Source: Catenulispora sp. (GTDB lineage Bacteria > Actinomycetota > Actinomycetes > Streptomycetales > Catenulisporaceae). Taken from it: a DNA stretch of 32,339 nucleotides. The DNA is taken from positions 1-32,339 of the forward strand of contig JABFWL010000681.1 of assembly GCA_013362315.1 (NCBI GenBank), written 5' to 3'. Shown here piece by piece: positions 1 through 9,121 of this stretch. The position numbers were made by a program, and so were the translations under genes. The notes below the pieces were generated by a model. It made no database searches and was not told the DNA's origin. It was given only the letters and a program-made list of their open reading frames with translations. Each line of letters starts with the position of its first letter. Positions within the stretch are counted from its first letter, which is position 1.

Positions 1-135
1 GGTGGTGCTCATGGTCAAGTCCTGGGCCGAGGCCAATGTCGCGACCATCCAGGCCGCGAGAGCCGAATACGACGCCTGCGAGAGCGGTGCGTTCCACCCG
101 GTGTAGGGGTTCGATCCGCCATATCCGAGTACTGA

Positions 136-678
136 TTTGCCGGCGGCGTTGACCGGGCTGATAACATCCGCTGCCCGAGCGTCGTCACAGTATGGGGGGA
201 AGGCCGTCATGACGTCTTCGATCACACGGCCCCCACTCCGGAGCAGGCGCCGACCCACCTCGTGGCGATCGGCGGCGGCGCGGCGAAGGCGGTCGGTACC
301 CTGCCCGGCGTCGATGAGAACCCGACGACGGGCAACACGTTGGTCTTCGTCGGCGCGAACCGCTACGACACCGCCGCCAAGGTCGCCGGGTTCTTCCTGG
401 ACAGCGGCAAGCACAACGGCACCTACTTCTCCGTCGGAATCGCCACCGGCGTCGGCTACGCCGACGCCCTCACCGGCGGTTCCTACCTCTCCGCGGTCGG
501 CGGCGGCCCCCTGCTGCTCACCAACCCCGCGAGCGAATCCCCGCAGACCTCGGCGGAACTCACGAAGTGGGCCGGCTACGCGCCGAACGTCTTGGTGCTC
601 GGCGGTACCACCGCGGTGTCGGCCGGCGTCTTCAGCTCGGTGGTGTCGCAGGTCCACGGCGTCGTGGCCGCGTTCTGA
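136..678 (+). pseudogene. truncated or decayed cell-wall-binding-repeat (CWB2-type) protein fragment
   Basis: Frame 1 is open from 136 to 678 and reads ...VFDHTAPTPEQAPTHLVAIGGGAAKAVG...GVGYADALTGGSYLSAVGGGPLLLTNP...VLVLGGTTAVSAGVFSSV, which is typical of CWB2 repeats. There is no ATG/GTG/TTG before GTG262 and no signal peptide. An unrelated ORF tail ends at 106. Confidence 0.5.
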
Positions 679-736
679 CCACCCGCGATCAGCCCTCGGC
701 CGCCACGGTGGTCGCCGTTGAGCCGACCGTCGGCGA

Positions 737-1480
737 TCAGCCCCGGTCGAGCGTCTTCAGCAGCGCCTCCGACGACGCGACGGCTCCGAACACGCCGCCC
801 TGCATCGTCACCATCCGCACCGCGGCCTCGTGGTTGGCCGGGTCGGTCGCCCCGGTGCAGTCGGTCAGGAGCAGGCACTCGTACCCGCGGTCGTTGGCCT
901 CGCGCATCGTGGTGTGGACGCAGACGTCCGTCGTGATCCCGGTCAGGATGATGTGGGTGATCCCGCGGGTGCGCAGCAGCAGGTCGAGGTCGGTGGCGTA
1001 GAAGGCGCCCTTGCCGGGCTTGTCGACGATCAGCTCGCCGTCCAGCGGCGCGGCCTCCGGGACGATCTGCCAGCCGGGCTCGCCCCGGACCAGGATGCGG
1101 CCGCAGGGCCCGGAATCGCCGATGCCCGCGCCGATCTGCCGCGAGCGCCACAGCTTGTTCGGCGGGCAGTCGGCGAGGTCGGCGCGGTGGCCCTCCCGCG
1201 TGTGGATCACGGTGAAGCCGAGGGCGCGCGCCGCCGCCAGCACGCGCGCGGTCGGGATGAGCGGGGCTCTGGTCAGGGCGAGGTCGTAGCCCATGGTGTC
1301 GACGTAGCCGCCGGGACCGCAGAAGTCCGTCTGCCAGTCGATGCAGATCAGGGCGGTGGCGGCCGGATTCAGGACACCGTCATAGGGCCACGCGTACGGT
1401 TCTGCCGCGACGGTGCCGTAGGTGCGCGGCGCCGTCTGAGGTACCTTCTGGGGCGCCGCCTGAGCCTCGGTCTCGGTCAT
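737..1480 (-). CDS. isochorismatase-family cysteine hydrolase (biuret/ureide amidohydrolase-like)
   Basis: Asp-Lys-Cys motifs: [52 protein letters not shown]. Confidence 0.88.
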   Translation of the reverse strand: MTETEAQAAPQKVPQTAPRTYGTVAAEPYAWPYDGVLNPAATALICIDWQTDFCGPGGYVDTMGYDLALTRAPLIPTARVLAAARALGFTVIHTREGHRADLADCPPNKLWRSRQIGAGIGDSGPCGRILVRGEPGWQIVPEAAPLDGELIVDKPGKGAFYATDLDLLLRTRGITHIILTGITTDVCVHTTMREANDRGYECLLLTDCTGATDPANHEAAVRMVTMQGGVFGAVASSEALLKTLDRG

Positions 1481-1519
1481 CGGTCTGCCTCTCTGCGGTC
1501 GAGGTGCCAGTCGAGTGTG

Positions 1520-2230
1520 TCAGTCGAGGGTCGCCATCCGGGCGATGGCGCGCAGGGCCCGCTCCTCGGCGATCTCCTTGGATTGCGCGAGATGCGCGCG
1601 GAAGAGCCTCTCGGCGCCGACCGGATCGTCGGCGGCGACGGCCCGCAGGATCCCCAGGTGCTCGCCGATGGTCGCCTCGACGCGGTCGTCGCTCAGGAAG
1701 TCGTGGATCCGGATCACCCGGATCCGGGCGTTGACCGAGCGCAGCAGATCGGCGACGACCTCGTTGCCGGCGGCCTGGGCGAGCCGGACGTGGAAGTCCT
1801 CGTCGGTGGCGACGAACCCGGCGTCGGCCGCGGGCGGATCACGGCGCAGCGCCTCCCAGTCGTCGCGCAGCGCGTCCAGCTTCCGGCGGTCGTGCGACGT
1901 GCCGGCCTCCTGAGGCCGCCAGAGCGCGCCGATCTCCAGTGACCGGCGGGCCTCGTAGAGGCAGGCGATGTCGTTCGGATCGGGAACGGCGGGACGGTAG
2001 CCGCCCTGCGGGTGCTGGCTGACGAGCCCCTCGCCGTGCAGGCGGATCAGCGCGTGCCGGACCGGTGTCCGCGAGACCCCGAACTCCGCCGCGAGCCGCT
2101 CCTCGGCCAGCCGCCGGGTCAGCGGGAACCCGCCGGCCAGCAGGCGGTCGCGCAGCCGGCGGTAGGCGGATTCGCTGGGCGACACATTCGACGGAGCGGG
2201 ATCCTGAAGCGTATCCACGGCGGAATCCAT
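1520..2230 (-). CDS. GntR-family transcriptional regulator (FCD subfamily)
   Basis: N-terminal wHTH LAEERLAAEFGVSRTPVRHALIRLHGEGLV followed by an all-helical FCD-like domain (DEDFHVRLAQAAGN...; EHLGILRAV). Confidence 0.9.
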   Translation of the reverse strand: MDSAVDTLQDPAPSNVSPSESAYRRLRDRLLAGGFPLTRRLAEERLAAEFGVSRTPVRHALIRLHGEGLVSQHPQGGYRPAVPDPNDIACLYEARRSLEIGALWRPQEAGTSHDRRKLDALRDDWEALRRDPPAADAGFVATDEDFHVRLAQAAGNEVVADLLRSVNARIRVIRIHDFLSDDRVEATIGEHLGILRAVAADDPVGAERLFRAHLAQSKEIAEERALRAIARMATLD

Positions 2231-2357
2231 GCCGTAATCCTGCGCAGACGGCGTGTCGCGGCCGTTGCCCGGGCGTTACTTCGGCGTCAATACCACCGTC
2301 TGGCAGCCCTCTGACATAGTGCCCTGGCCGGAACCGCGGGCCGCCGTCGCGCACTCT

Positions 2358-3026
2358 ATGCTGACCGGCATGCCCGCCCCGCGAGTGGTCCTCATCCATG
2401 GCGCCGCTACGACCGCGGCGGTCTGGAACCCGGTGTGCGAAGTCCTGTCGCGGACTCGGCCCGACATCAAGGTGGCGGCTCCGCAGCGGGCTTACAGCGG
2501 TGATCTGGACACGGAGTTGGCGTCCCTGGCCGAGCCGGCGGCAGGAGCGGTGGTGGTCGGCGTGAGCGGTGGGGCGACCCTGGGCCTGGCTCTGCTGGCT
2601 TCGGGCGTGCCGCTGGCCGGCGCGGTCCTGCACGAACCCGCCGTCGGGAGCCTCGTCCCCGGCCTGCTCGCGCCCGTCGCGGCCGGGTACCGGGCGCGCG
2701 GCGTGCCGGGGTTCGGCGCGGCGTTGTACGGGCCGGCCTGGGACGCCTCGATGGCCCCGGCGGATCCCGAGGCGGTGGGCCGCGACTTCGCCATGTTCGG
2801 CGCCTTCGAACCGGCGGCGCCGGCGACCGTCCCCGACCCCGGCCGGACGTCGACGACGGTCGGCGAGCTGTCGCCACCGGCCCGGCACGAAGCGGCGCGC
2901 GCCTTGAGCAGTTTCGCGGGCCTGCCCTTCCAGGTGCTGGAAGGGTGCGGGCACGCGGTGCATCTGGAGCGGCCGCAGTTGTTCGCGGCCGTCATCGGGC
3001 GGGCCGTGGGGCCGGTGCGGGGGTGA
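2358..3026 (+). CDS. alpha/beta hydrolase
   Basis: RVVLIHGAATTAAVWNPV oxyanion motif, GVSGGATLGLAL nucleophile elbow (G-x-S-x-G), C-terminal GCGHAVHLERP. Start chosen at ATG2358. Confidence 0.82.
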   Translation: MLTGMPAPRVVLIHGAATTAAVWNPVCEVLSRTRPDIKVAAPQRAYSGDLDTELASLAEPAAGAVVVGVSGGATLGLALLASGVPLAGAVLHEPAVGSLVPGLLAPVAAGYRARGVPGFGAALYGPAWDASMAPADPEAVGRDFAMFGAFEPAAPATVPDPGRTSTTVGELSPPARHEAARALSSFAGLPFQVLEGCGHAVHLERPQLFAAVIGRAVGPVRG

Positions 3027-3048
3027 GCTCCGGCCCCGCCGGCCACCC

Positions 3049-4695
3049 TCAGGCCGGTTCGGCGACCAACAGCGCCTCGTCGGGGGCGGGGACGCGCGCA
3101 GGCACCTTGCGGAAGTGGAACAGGATGCAGACGACGGCGGCGAACGCATAGCCGAGCGCCACCTCGCCGTTGATGTCCCAACCGACCTTCGGGCCGTGGA
3201 TCAGGCCGACGAAGGCCAGGACGGCGCCGGCCGCGCAGTAGATCGCGGCCTTGGCGAACGCCCGGTCGATCAGGAAGACGACGATGGCTCCGAGGATGAG
3301 GCCCGCGAGCACCGCTCCGTCGCCGAGGTACATCAGGCCTTTGTAGATCACGCCCGCGCTGACCAGAGAGCTCTCCGGGACGGTGCCCGGGGTGGTGCTG
3401 GTCGGCGGGATCAGCTTGGCGCCCGAGGAGAAGTCCACGTTCTGGTAGCCGACGGCGGACAGGACGTTCGCCATCTGGCCCTGGGCCCAGGAGGCGACGT
3501 TGGGGATGATGGCGATCATGACCGCCGCCGCGTGCGCGCGGGGGACCGCCTGGAAGGCCTGGGCACCGATGAGCAGGCCGATGTAGAGCAGGATCGGAAC
3601 GATCGCCGGCAGCGGGAGCAGTGCGCCGAGGAGGCCGAACATGCCGGTGAAACAGAGGATTGCCACAACGATGCCGGAGGCCATGGAGTAGCTCGTGCGG
3701 CCGCCGGCCTCCTTCCAGCCGGGGTGGCCGATGTAGACGGCCGGCGGGAAGGGGCTGCCCAGGGCGGCGCCGACGATGGCCCCGGTGCCGTCCGCGAGCA
3801 GGACGGACCGCAGGTTGTAGTCGTCGCCCGCGACCGAGGCGCTCTCCACGTTGGTCATGCCCTCGGTGAAGTTGTAGATGCCCAGCGGGATGGCCGTGGA
3901 CAGCAGCGGCCCGATGTGGCTGATGCCGGTGAACAGCAGGTGGAACTGGAAGGTCGGCAGCCCGATCGCGATGTCCTTGGCGGCGGTCGAGACGTCCGGG
4001 GCGGACATGAACCCGCCGGCCCAGCCGACGGCCGTGCCGACGAGCAGGGCGGCCAGGCCGACCGGAATGTTGCCGGGCAGGCGCAGGTTGGTGAAGAAGC
4101 CGATCAGGATGATCATGAGCACCGGCAGCGCGATCCAGGCCTGCTCCCACATCTGGCCGGCCGGCCGCATCGAGATGAAGGCCACCGAGATGCCGGCCAG
4201 CGTGCCGAGCAGCGCCGCGCGGGGCGTCCACCGCCGGATGTACGGCCCGACGAAGGCGCCGACCAGGACGATGACACCGATGACGAACGCCCAGGCCAGA
4301 CCGGCCTCCCAGGCCCGGATCGGGTCCTTCGTCGCCAGGTAGGTGGGAAGCATGATGACGAACGTCACGATGAACATGTGCGGCACCGAGGGCCCGTACG
4401 GCATCGCCGCGACGTCGGTCCGGTTCTCCCGGCGCGCCAGGCGCCGCGCGAGGTAGGTGTAGTACACGTTGCCGATCAGCAGTTCGACGCCGAGCGCCGG
4501 CAGGATCGTGTGGAACGCGTCGTGCTTGGAGACGCCGACGACGCCGACGACGAGTCCGGTGAGGACGAGCACGTTGACCAGCACGTTGAATCCGAGGCCG
4601 AAGAACGCGTTGGTGTCGCCGGGCACCCACCAGGGGAGTACGAGCGGCGGGCGGGTCTCCGTGTTGGCGGCCGGGGATGGTGTGACCGTGGACAT
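3049..4695 (-). CDS. NCS2-type (xanthine/uracil-like) permease
   Basis: WWVPGDTNAFFGLGFNVLVNVLVLTGL start, many hydrophobic helices, FNF-like GIYNFTEGMTNVESA segment. Start chosen at ATG4695. Confidence 0.78.
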   Translation of the reverse strand: MSTVTPSPAANTETRPPLVLPWWVPGDTNAFFGLGFNVLVNVLVLTGLVVGVVGVSKHDAFHTILPALGVELLIGNVYYTYLARRLARRENRTDVAAMPYGPSVPHMFIVTFVIMLPTYLATKDPIRAWEAGLAWAFVIGVIVLVGAFVGPYIRRWTPRAALLGTLAGISVAFISMRPAGQMWEQAWIALPVLMIILIGFFTNLRLPGNIPVGLAALLVGTAVGWAGGFMSAPDVSTAAKDIAIGLPTFQFHLLFTGISHIGPLLSTAIPLGIYNFTEGMTNVESASVAGDDYNLRSVLLADGTGAIVGAALGSPFPPAVYIGHPGWKEAGGRTSYSMASGIVVAILCFTGMFGLLGALLPLPAIVPILLYIGLLIGAQAFQAVPRAHAAAVMIAIIPNVASWAQGQMANVLSAVGYQNVDFSSGAKLIPPTSTTPGTVPESSLVSAGVIYKGLMYLGDGAVLAGLILGAIVVFLIDRAFAKAAIYCAAGAVLAFVGLIHGPKVGWDINGEVALGYAFAAVVCILFHFRKVPARVPAPDEALLVAEPA

Positions 4696-4870
4696 GGCGG
4701 CTCCATGGCTGGGTTGGATGGCCGGGCGTGCGGCGCGGTGTCGCGCCGAGGTGCGGTGATGCACGGTGATGTGCGGTGCGCGGTGCCAGACGAGCCGTGC
4801 TGTGCCGCCCGTGGTACCCGGCCGAACCTCGCGCCGGACGGGCGACGGCGGTAGTGACATCAAGCTCTGA

Positions 4871-4960
4871 GACCCCAGAGCCCTGTGACCTCAGTAGACC
4901 GGGATCTCAGAACGTCGAGATCTCAGAACGTCGAGATCTCAGAACGCTGGGATCTCAGGA
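4871..4960. repeat. 16-bp tandem repeat array, consensus GATCTCAGAACGTCGA
   Basis: Units: gaccccagagccctgt / gacctcagtagaccgg / gatctcagaacgtcga / gatctcagaacgtcga / gatctcagaacgctgg / gatctcagga. Confidence 0.85.
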
Positions 4961-5665
4961 CACCGTCGTGACGGCGTCCGCGCCGGCCGCCGATCCGAGC
5001 GCGGCCAGATAGTCGGCGGACGTCGCCGTCCAGCCGAAGATGCCGCCCTGAGCCGCGATCATCGCCAACGCGGCCTGCTGGAAGTCGGCGAAATACGAGC
5101 CGACGCAGTCGGAGAGCACCAGGCAGTCGAAGCCGCGGTCGTTCGCCTCGCGGACCGTCGTATGGACGCACACCTCGGTGGTCACGCCGGTGACGATCAG
5201 CTGGGTGACGCCGAGCCCGGCGAGGATCTCCCCGAACGCGGTCGCGTAGAACGCTCCCTTGCCGGGCTTGTCGACGACCGGCTCGCCGGGTACCGGAGCC
5301 AACTCGTCGACGATGTCGTGGCCGTACTCGCCGCGGATGAGGATGCGGCCCTTGGGCCCCAAGTCGCCGATCCGCATCGACGGCGCGCCGCGGTGGAGCT
5401 TGCTCGGCGGGCAGTCGGACAGATCGGGCAGATGCCCCTCCCGGGTGTGGATCACGGGCATGCCGGACGCGCGGGCGGCGGCGAGCACGGCCTGCAGCGG
5501 GGCGATGGTCTTGCGCAGCAGGGAGACGTCGTTGCCGAGCGACTCCCCGAACCCGCCGGGCTCGAGGAAGTCCCGCTGCATGTCGATGAGGATGAGCGCG
5601 GCCGACCCGGGGTCGAGCGCGAACGGCGCCGGGCTGGCCGGCACCAGGACGGTGGGGGTGGTCAT
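4955..5665 (-). CDS. isochorismatase-family cysteine hydrolase, paralog of 737-1480
   Basis: [60 protein letters not shown]. Start at ATG5665 (MTTPTVLVPA). Confidence 0.88.
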   Translation of the reverse strand: MTTPTVLVPASPAPFALDPGSAALILIDMQRDFLEPGGFGESLGNDVSLLRKTIAPLQAVLAAARASGMPVIHTREGHLPDLSDCPPSKLHRGAPSMRIGDLGPKGRILIRGEYGHDIVDELAPVPGEPVVDKPGKGAFYATAFGEILAGLGVTQLIVTGVTTEVCVHTTVREANDRGFDCLVLSDCVGSYFADFQQAALAMIAAQGGIFGWTATSADYLAALGSAAGADAVTTVS

Positions 5666-5879
5666 GACGGGGTCGTCGCCTGGGACATCGGATGCCCTCC
5701 TGACGGGGAGTCGGCGCCACCGCCGGGTCGGCGGGTGCGCGGTGTTGCGATGACTGTCGGGCGAGGTGTTTGCCGATGCGAGTCGCCATCGTGAAGAACT
5801 GATTACTGAGGTATCCCATGGTGTATCCGGAACGGGATCCATGATCGGGGCAGGGGCCGGCACATGGCGCCATCGCCGG

Positions 5880-6071
5880 TCATAACCGGACGTGGCGCAC
5901 GGCGTGGACCGGCAGCCGGGCGGCGACGGTGATCTGGTCGGGGAGGTATCGCAGAGCTCTGACGTGACAGGCGGCGCCCGCCGGGGCGTGGATCTGCTCG
6001 GCGGCGGTGAGCCTGGCACCTAGGTGCCAGGCACGTTGGTGCCACCGGATAAGTCTTCTCGGCCAGGTCAA
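5880..6071 (-). CDS. possible small ORF of unknown function (or gene remnant)
   Basis: Strong codon third-position G/C bias from about 6015 down to 5880 (ARLTAAEQIHAPAGAACHVRALRYLPDQITVAARLPVHAVRHVRL). Start is uncertain (TTG). Confidence 0.25.
   Translation of the reverse strand: MTWPRRLIRWHQRAWHLGARLTAAEQIHAPAGAACHVRALRYLPDQITVAARLPVHAVRHVRL
6011..6032. promoter_or_regulatory. perfect 22-bp palindrome, candidate operator
   Basis: GCCTGGCACCTAGGTGCCAGGC is its own reverse complement. A further GGTGCCA half-site lies at 6038-6044. It sits about 150 bp upstream of the first operon ORF. Confidence 0.6.
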
Positions 6072-6182
6072 CGGCTGGAAGAGTCTTCCTCAGCAGCAGC
6101 CGCGGATGCGAACCGCGCAGCCTCGCCGGACCGGTTCTGGGCCCGAGGCGATCACCTACCGACGCCGTTTGGGGATACCGCC

Positions 6183-6398
6183 ATGCCATTTTCCAAGCCG
6201 TTCTCCGCCCGAAACCGTTCTGCGGCCCGCAAGCCTGTCGTCGTCCTGGCCGGAGCCGTCGTACTGCTCAGTACCGCCTACACGGCCGTCGGGGCGAGTG
6301 CCGCCGAAGCTCGGGGCACCACGATCAACGCTCAGGCGGACTCCGGGCCGACTGTGTCTTCGCCCGCCTGCTCCGCGTGCTGGGAGAACGGCCCGTGA
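6183..6398 (+). CDS. small protein with N-terminal signal/TM segment and Cys-containing C-terminus
   Basis: MPFSKPFSARNRSAARKPVVVLAGAVVLLSTAYTAVGASAAEARGTTINAQADSGPTVSSPACSACWENGP; basic N-region, hydrophobic core and an ASA-type cleavage site. Confidence 0.55.
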   Translation: MPFSKPFSARNRSAARKPVVVLAGAVVLLSTAYTAVGASAAEARGTTINAQADSGPTVSSPACSACWENGP

Positions 6399-6399
6399 C

Positions 6400-6699
6400 A
6401 TGGATCTGATCCTCATCCGGTTGACGGCTTCGGCAACCGCCGCCACGGGGCGGCCGCCCCCCGAGGCCGTGGTCGACATCCTGTGGGTCAACTCGACGCC
6501 GACCGATCGGCTCGAATATGTCAGTGCCCGGGAACGTGAACCGCCGGATCCCGAGTCGATAGACGTGGCCTTGTTCCTGCGCAGCGGTCCGGAATCGGCC
6601 ATAGCGCTCGCTCATGGTCTGTGTTACCGGGCGATCCACAACTCGCCTGTTCTGACCGGTTGGACCGTGAGTGACATCTGTGAATCCTCAGACGATTGA
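6400..6699 (+). CDS. hypothetical protein (99 aa)
   Basis: ATG lies 1 nt after the stop of the previous ORF, and the next gene follows within about 20 nt. No recognisable family. Confidence 0.55.
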   Translation: MDLILIRLTASATAATGRPPPEAVVDILWVNSTPTDRLEYVSAREREPPDPESIDVALFLRSGPESAIALAHGLCYRAIHNSPVLTGWTVSDICESSDD

Positions 6700-6716
6700 A
6701 ATGTGAGGCTGGGCAA

Positions 6717-7955
6717 GTGGAGAGATCGCTGAAGTCGATGATGCCCCCCAAGGAGATAGCCGGAGCTCGGAATTTGGCCATCAACGGCGGCGTGCCCTAT
6801 TTGGATTCCATCCCGTGGGAGGATCCGGGAGTGTGCACGGAGGCCGCGGATGACGTGGCCGCGGTGGTCCGAAGTGGGCGGACCTGCTATTGGGGCGGTG
6901 GGCCGAAGGCGAAAGAGCTGGAGCGGCGATTCGCTGCCGGCCTCGGCCGTAAGCACGCCTTTTTCCATAGTTCCGGGTCCTCGGCGCTGGTGACCGCGGT
7001 CTTCGCGGTGGGCGCGGATGAGAACCAGTCGGTCGTCATCGGCAGTTCCGGCTTCGTGGCCGCGATCAACGCGGTCTACCACAACCGTGCTCGACCGATC
7101 TTCCTCAAAACTGACGTGCGCACGCTGCAGTGCACTGCGGAAGGCTATATCCCGAGCGCGACTCAGCAGCCTGCGGCACTTCTGGTGACGCACTTCCTGG
7201 GGAACGTCGTCGACGTTCCGGCGATCCAGGCCGCCGTCAACGCGACCCGCGTCATCGAGGACGCCGGGCAGGCGCACGGGGCGTTCCTCGCCGGCAAGCC
7301 GGTCGGTTCGTGGGGCGACATCGGTTCCTTCGCGGGTTCTCACAAGAAGCTTGTGACAGCCGGCCAGGGCGGTCTCAACGTCTGCGACTCCGATCTCCTC
7401 AACGACCGGATGCGCATGGTGGGCCACCACGGCAAAGCGGGCCGGACGGTCGGTGAGGTCCCGGGCTACAACTTCCGGGGCGGTGAGATGGAAGCCGTGC
7501 TCGCGATGCACGCCCTCGGACGGCTGGAAGACCGAACGAAGGACCGCCTGCGCACGGCGGCAGCGATCCAGGATGTCCTCGACGAGGCGGGATTCGTGAG
7601 CGCCCGCGCGTCGTCGGAGGCGCCCGACGCCAGGCCGGCTTGGTTCGACGTCGCTCTCATCCTCCCGCCCGAGTGGGCTTCCTATCGGGACTGGCTCATC
7701 CAGGCACTCAACGCCGAGAACATCCCCGTCTCGACGTATCCGTCCCTGATAGAGATGCCTTGGGTCAAGCCGTGGATGACGAGCCAGGGATGGTGGGGCG
7801 ACCGTGAGGAGCAGATACTCGCGCACGAGCGGTCCCTATGGGGGCGGGTCATCGTCATCGGCACGCAGATGAGCCCGGAGGACGGCCGCCGCTGTGCCGA
7901 AGGGATCGTCGCCGTTCTCACCGGGGCGCGGATCGGCGAGGAGGTCTTCGCATGA
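6717..7955 (+). CDS. DegT/DnrJ/EryC1/StrS-family PLP aminotransferase
   Basis: GGGPKAKELERRFAAGLGRKHAFFHSSGSSAL, VIEDAGQAHGA, GSFAGSHKKLVTAGQGG (PLP Lys region), GYNFRGGEMEAVLAMHAL. Start GTG6717 or ATG6738. Confidence 0.88.
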   Translation: MERSLKSMMPPKEIAGARNLAINGGVPYLDSIPWEDPGVCTEAADDVAAVVRSGRTCYWGGGPKAKELERRFAAGLGRKHAFFHSSGSSALVTAVFAVGADENQSVVIGSSGFVAAINAVYHNRARPIFLKTDVRTLQCTAEGYIPSATQQPAALLVTHFLGNVVDVPAIQAAVNATRVIEDAGQAHGAFLAGKPVGSWGDIGSFAGSHKKLVTAGQGGLNVCDSDLLNDRMRMVGHHGKAGRTVGEVPGYNFRGGEMEAVLAMHALGRLEDRTKDRLRTAAAIQDVLDEAGFVSARASSEAPDARPAWFDVALILPPEWASYRDWLIQALNAENIPVSTYPSLIEMPWVKPWMTSQGWWGDREEQILAHERSLWGRVIVIGTQMSPEDGRRCAEGIVAVLTGARIGEEVFA

Positions 7956-9121
7956 GTGCGGATGTCGCCACCGGGGCCCCTCGGCTGCCGGACCTCACCC
8001 AGTACGAACTCGAAGCCCTCGCCGGCAGGCACAACGTCTCCGACGCCCATGCTCATCAACGGCAGTCCAGGGCCGAGCAGAAGGTGATCGACGCGCTGCC
8101 GGAGATCTGGGACCGGTCGCAGGCCCTCACCCAGGCCGACATCGACAAGGAGTTCATCCGCACGTTCTTCGGGTTCCAGGGTCAGCGGACCATGGTGGAA
8201 GCCCCCGATCGAGCTCTGCTGTGCTATGCCGCCTCGGTGGCGATGACGATCGTCGCCACCCAGCTCCGGCTGCGGCGCGCCACGGTCACTCTCATCGAGC
8301 CCTGCTTCGACAACCTCCACGACATCCTGGTCCAGAACGAGCTACCCATCGAGCCGATGGCCGAAGCCGTGCTCTTCCGGTCCCCGGACGTCTACGCGGC
8401 GCTCGCCGCCCACGGCGTCGCCGACGTCCTGATCCTGGTCGACCCCAACAACCCGACCGGGGAGACGTCGTTCACCGACGGTTCGTCGAGGTTCGAAGAG
8501 ATCGTGCGCTTCTGCGCGGATCACCGCAAGACGCTGGTCCTGGACTTCTCGTTCGCGTCGTTCCTGCACAGCGGCGCCCGGCCGGGGCGTCCCGACGTCT
8601 ACGAGATCCTGGAACGCTCCGGCGTCAGCTACATGGCGATCGAGGACACCGGGAAGACGTGGCCGACGCAGGACGTCAAATGCGGGATCCTGAGCGCCAG
8701 CGCGGACATCTGGGCACAGGTCCGCGATCTCCATACCGGCGTCCTGCTGAACGTCTCGCCTTTCGCCCTCTCTGTACTCACCGGGTTCATCGAGGCCAGT
8801 GCTTCCGAAGGCTTCGGCTCCGTCCTGGATCTGCTGGCGCAGAACCGTCGAGTCCTGACTGACGCGCTGTGCGGCACCGACCTGGAGATCGTGCCCCCTA
8901 CCGCGGCGGTGAGCGTGGCGTGGCTGCGACTGCACCAGGGCACCGCGTCGGAACTTCAGGCGCGACTCGCCAGGGAGGGAGTCCACGTCCTGCCGGGAAC
9001 GCACTTCTTCTGGAGCGACCACCAGCGCGGCGAGTCCTACGTCCGGATCGCGTTGGCCCGTGATCCGGCCGCGTTCGCCGCCAGCGCCGAAGCTCTGCGG
9101 GCAGCTCTGATGCGGCCATGA
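7952..9121 (+). CDS. PLP-dependent enzyme of the MppP/RohP/MilM-like L-arginine oxidase/hydroxylase type (aminotransferase fold I/II)
   Basis: LTQYELEALAGRHNVSDAHAHQRQS...QKVIDALPEIW, DPNNPTGETSF, YMAIEDTGKTWPTQDVKCGILSASADI, NVSPFALSVL; these resemble enduracididine MppP segments as recalled (IEDTGKLWPT, NIADGHA). ATGA overlap with the previous gene. Confidence 0.75.
   Translation: MSADVATGAPRLPDLTQYELEALAGRHNVSDAHAHQRQSRAEQKVIDALPEIWDRSQALTQADIDKEFIRTFFGFQGQRTMVEAPDRALLCYAASVAMTIVATQLRLRRATVTLIEPCFDNLHDILVQNELPIEPMAEAVLFRSPDVYAALAAHGVADVLILVDPNNPTGETSFTDGSSRFEEIVRFCADHRKTLVLDFSFASFLHSGARPGRPDVYEILERSGVSYMAIEDTGKTWPTQDVKCGILSASADIWAQVRDLHTGVLLNVSPFALSVLTGFIEASASEGFGSVLDLLAQNRRVLTDALCGTDLEIVPPTAAVSVAWLRLHQGTASELQARLAREGVHVLPGTHFFWSDHQRGESYVRIALARDPAAFAASAEALRAALMRP

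Noticed and set aside
2492-4630. 712-aa minus-strand ORF and the opposite-strand 579-aa ORF at 3115-4854
   Set aside because: Arg/Gly/Asp-rich low-complexity translations are shadow frames of the NCS2 permease caused by high GC content; no domain motifs.
4871-4960. CRISPR array
   Set aside because: Contiguous 16-bp units without spacers and no cas genes; simple tandem repeat.
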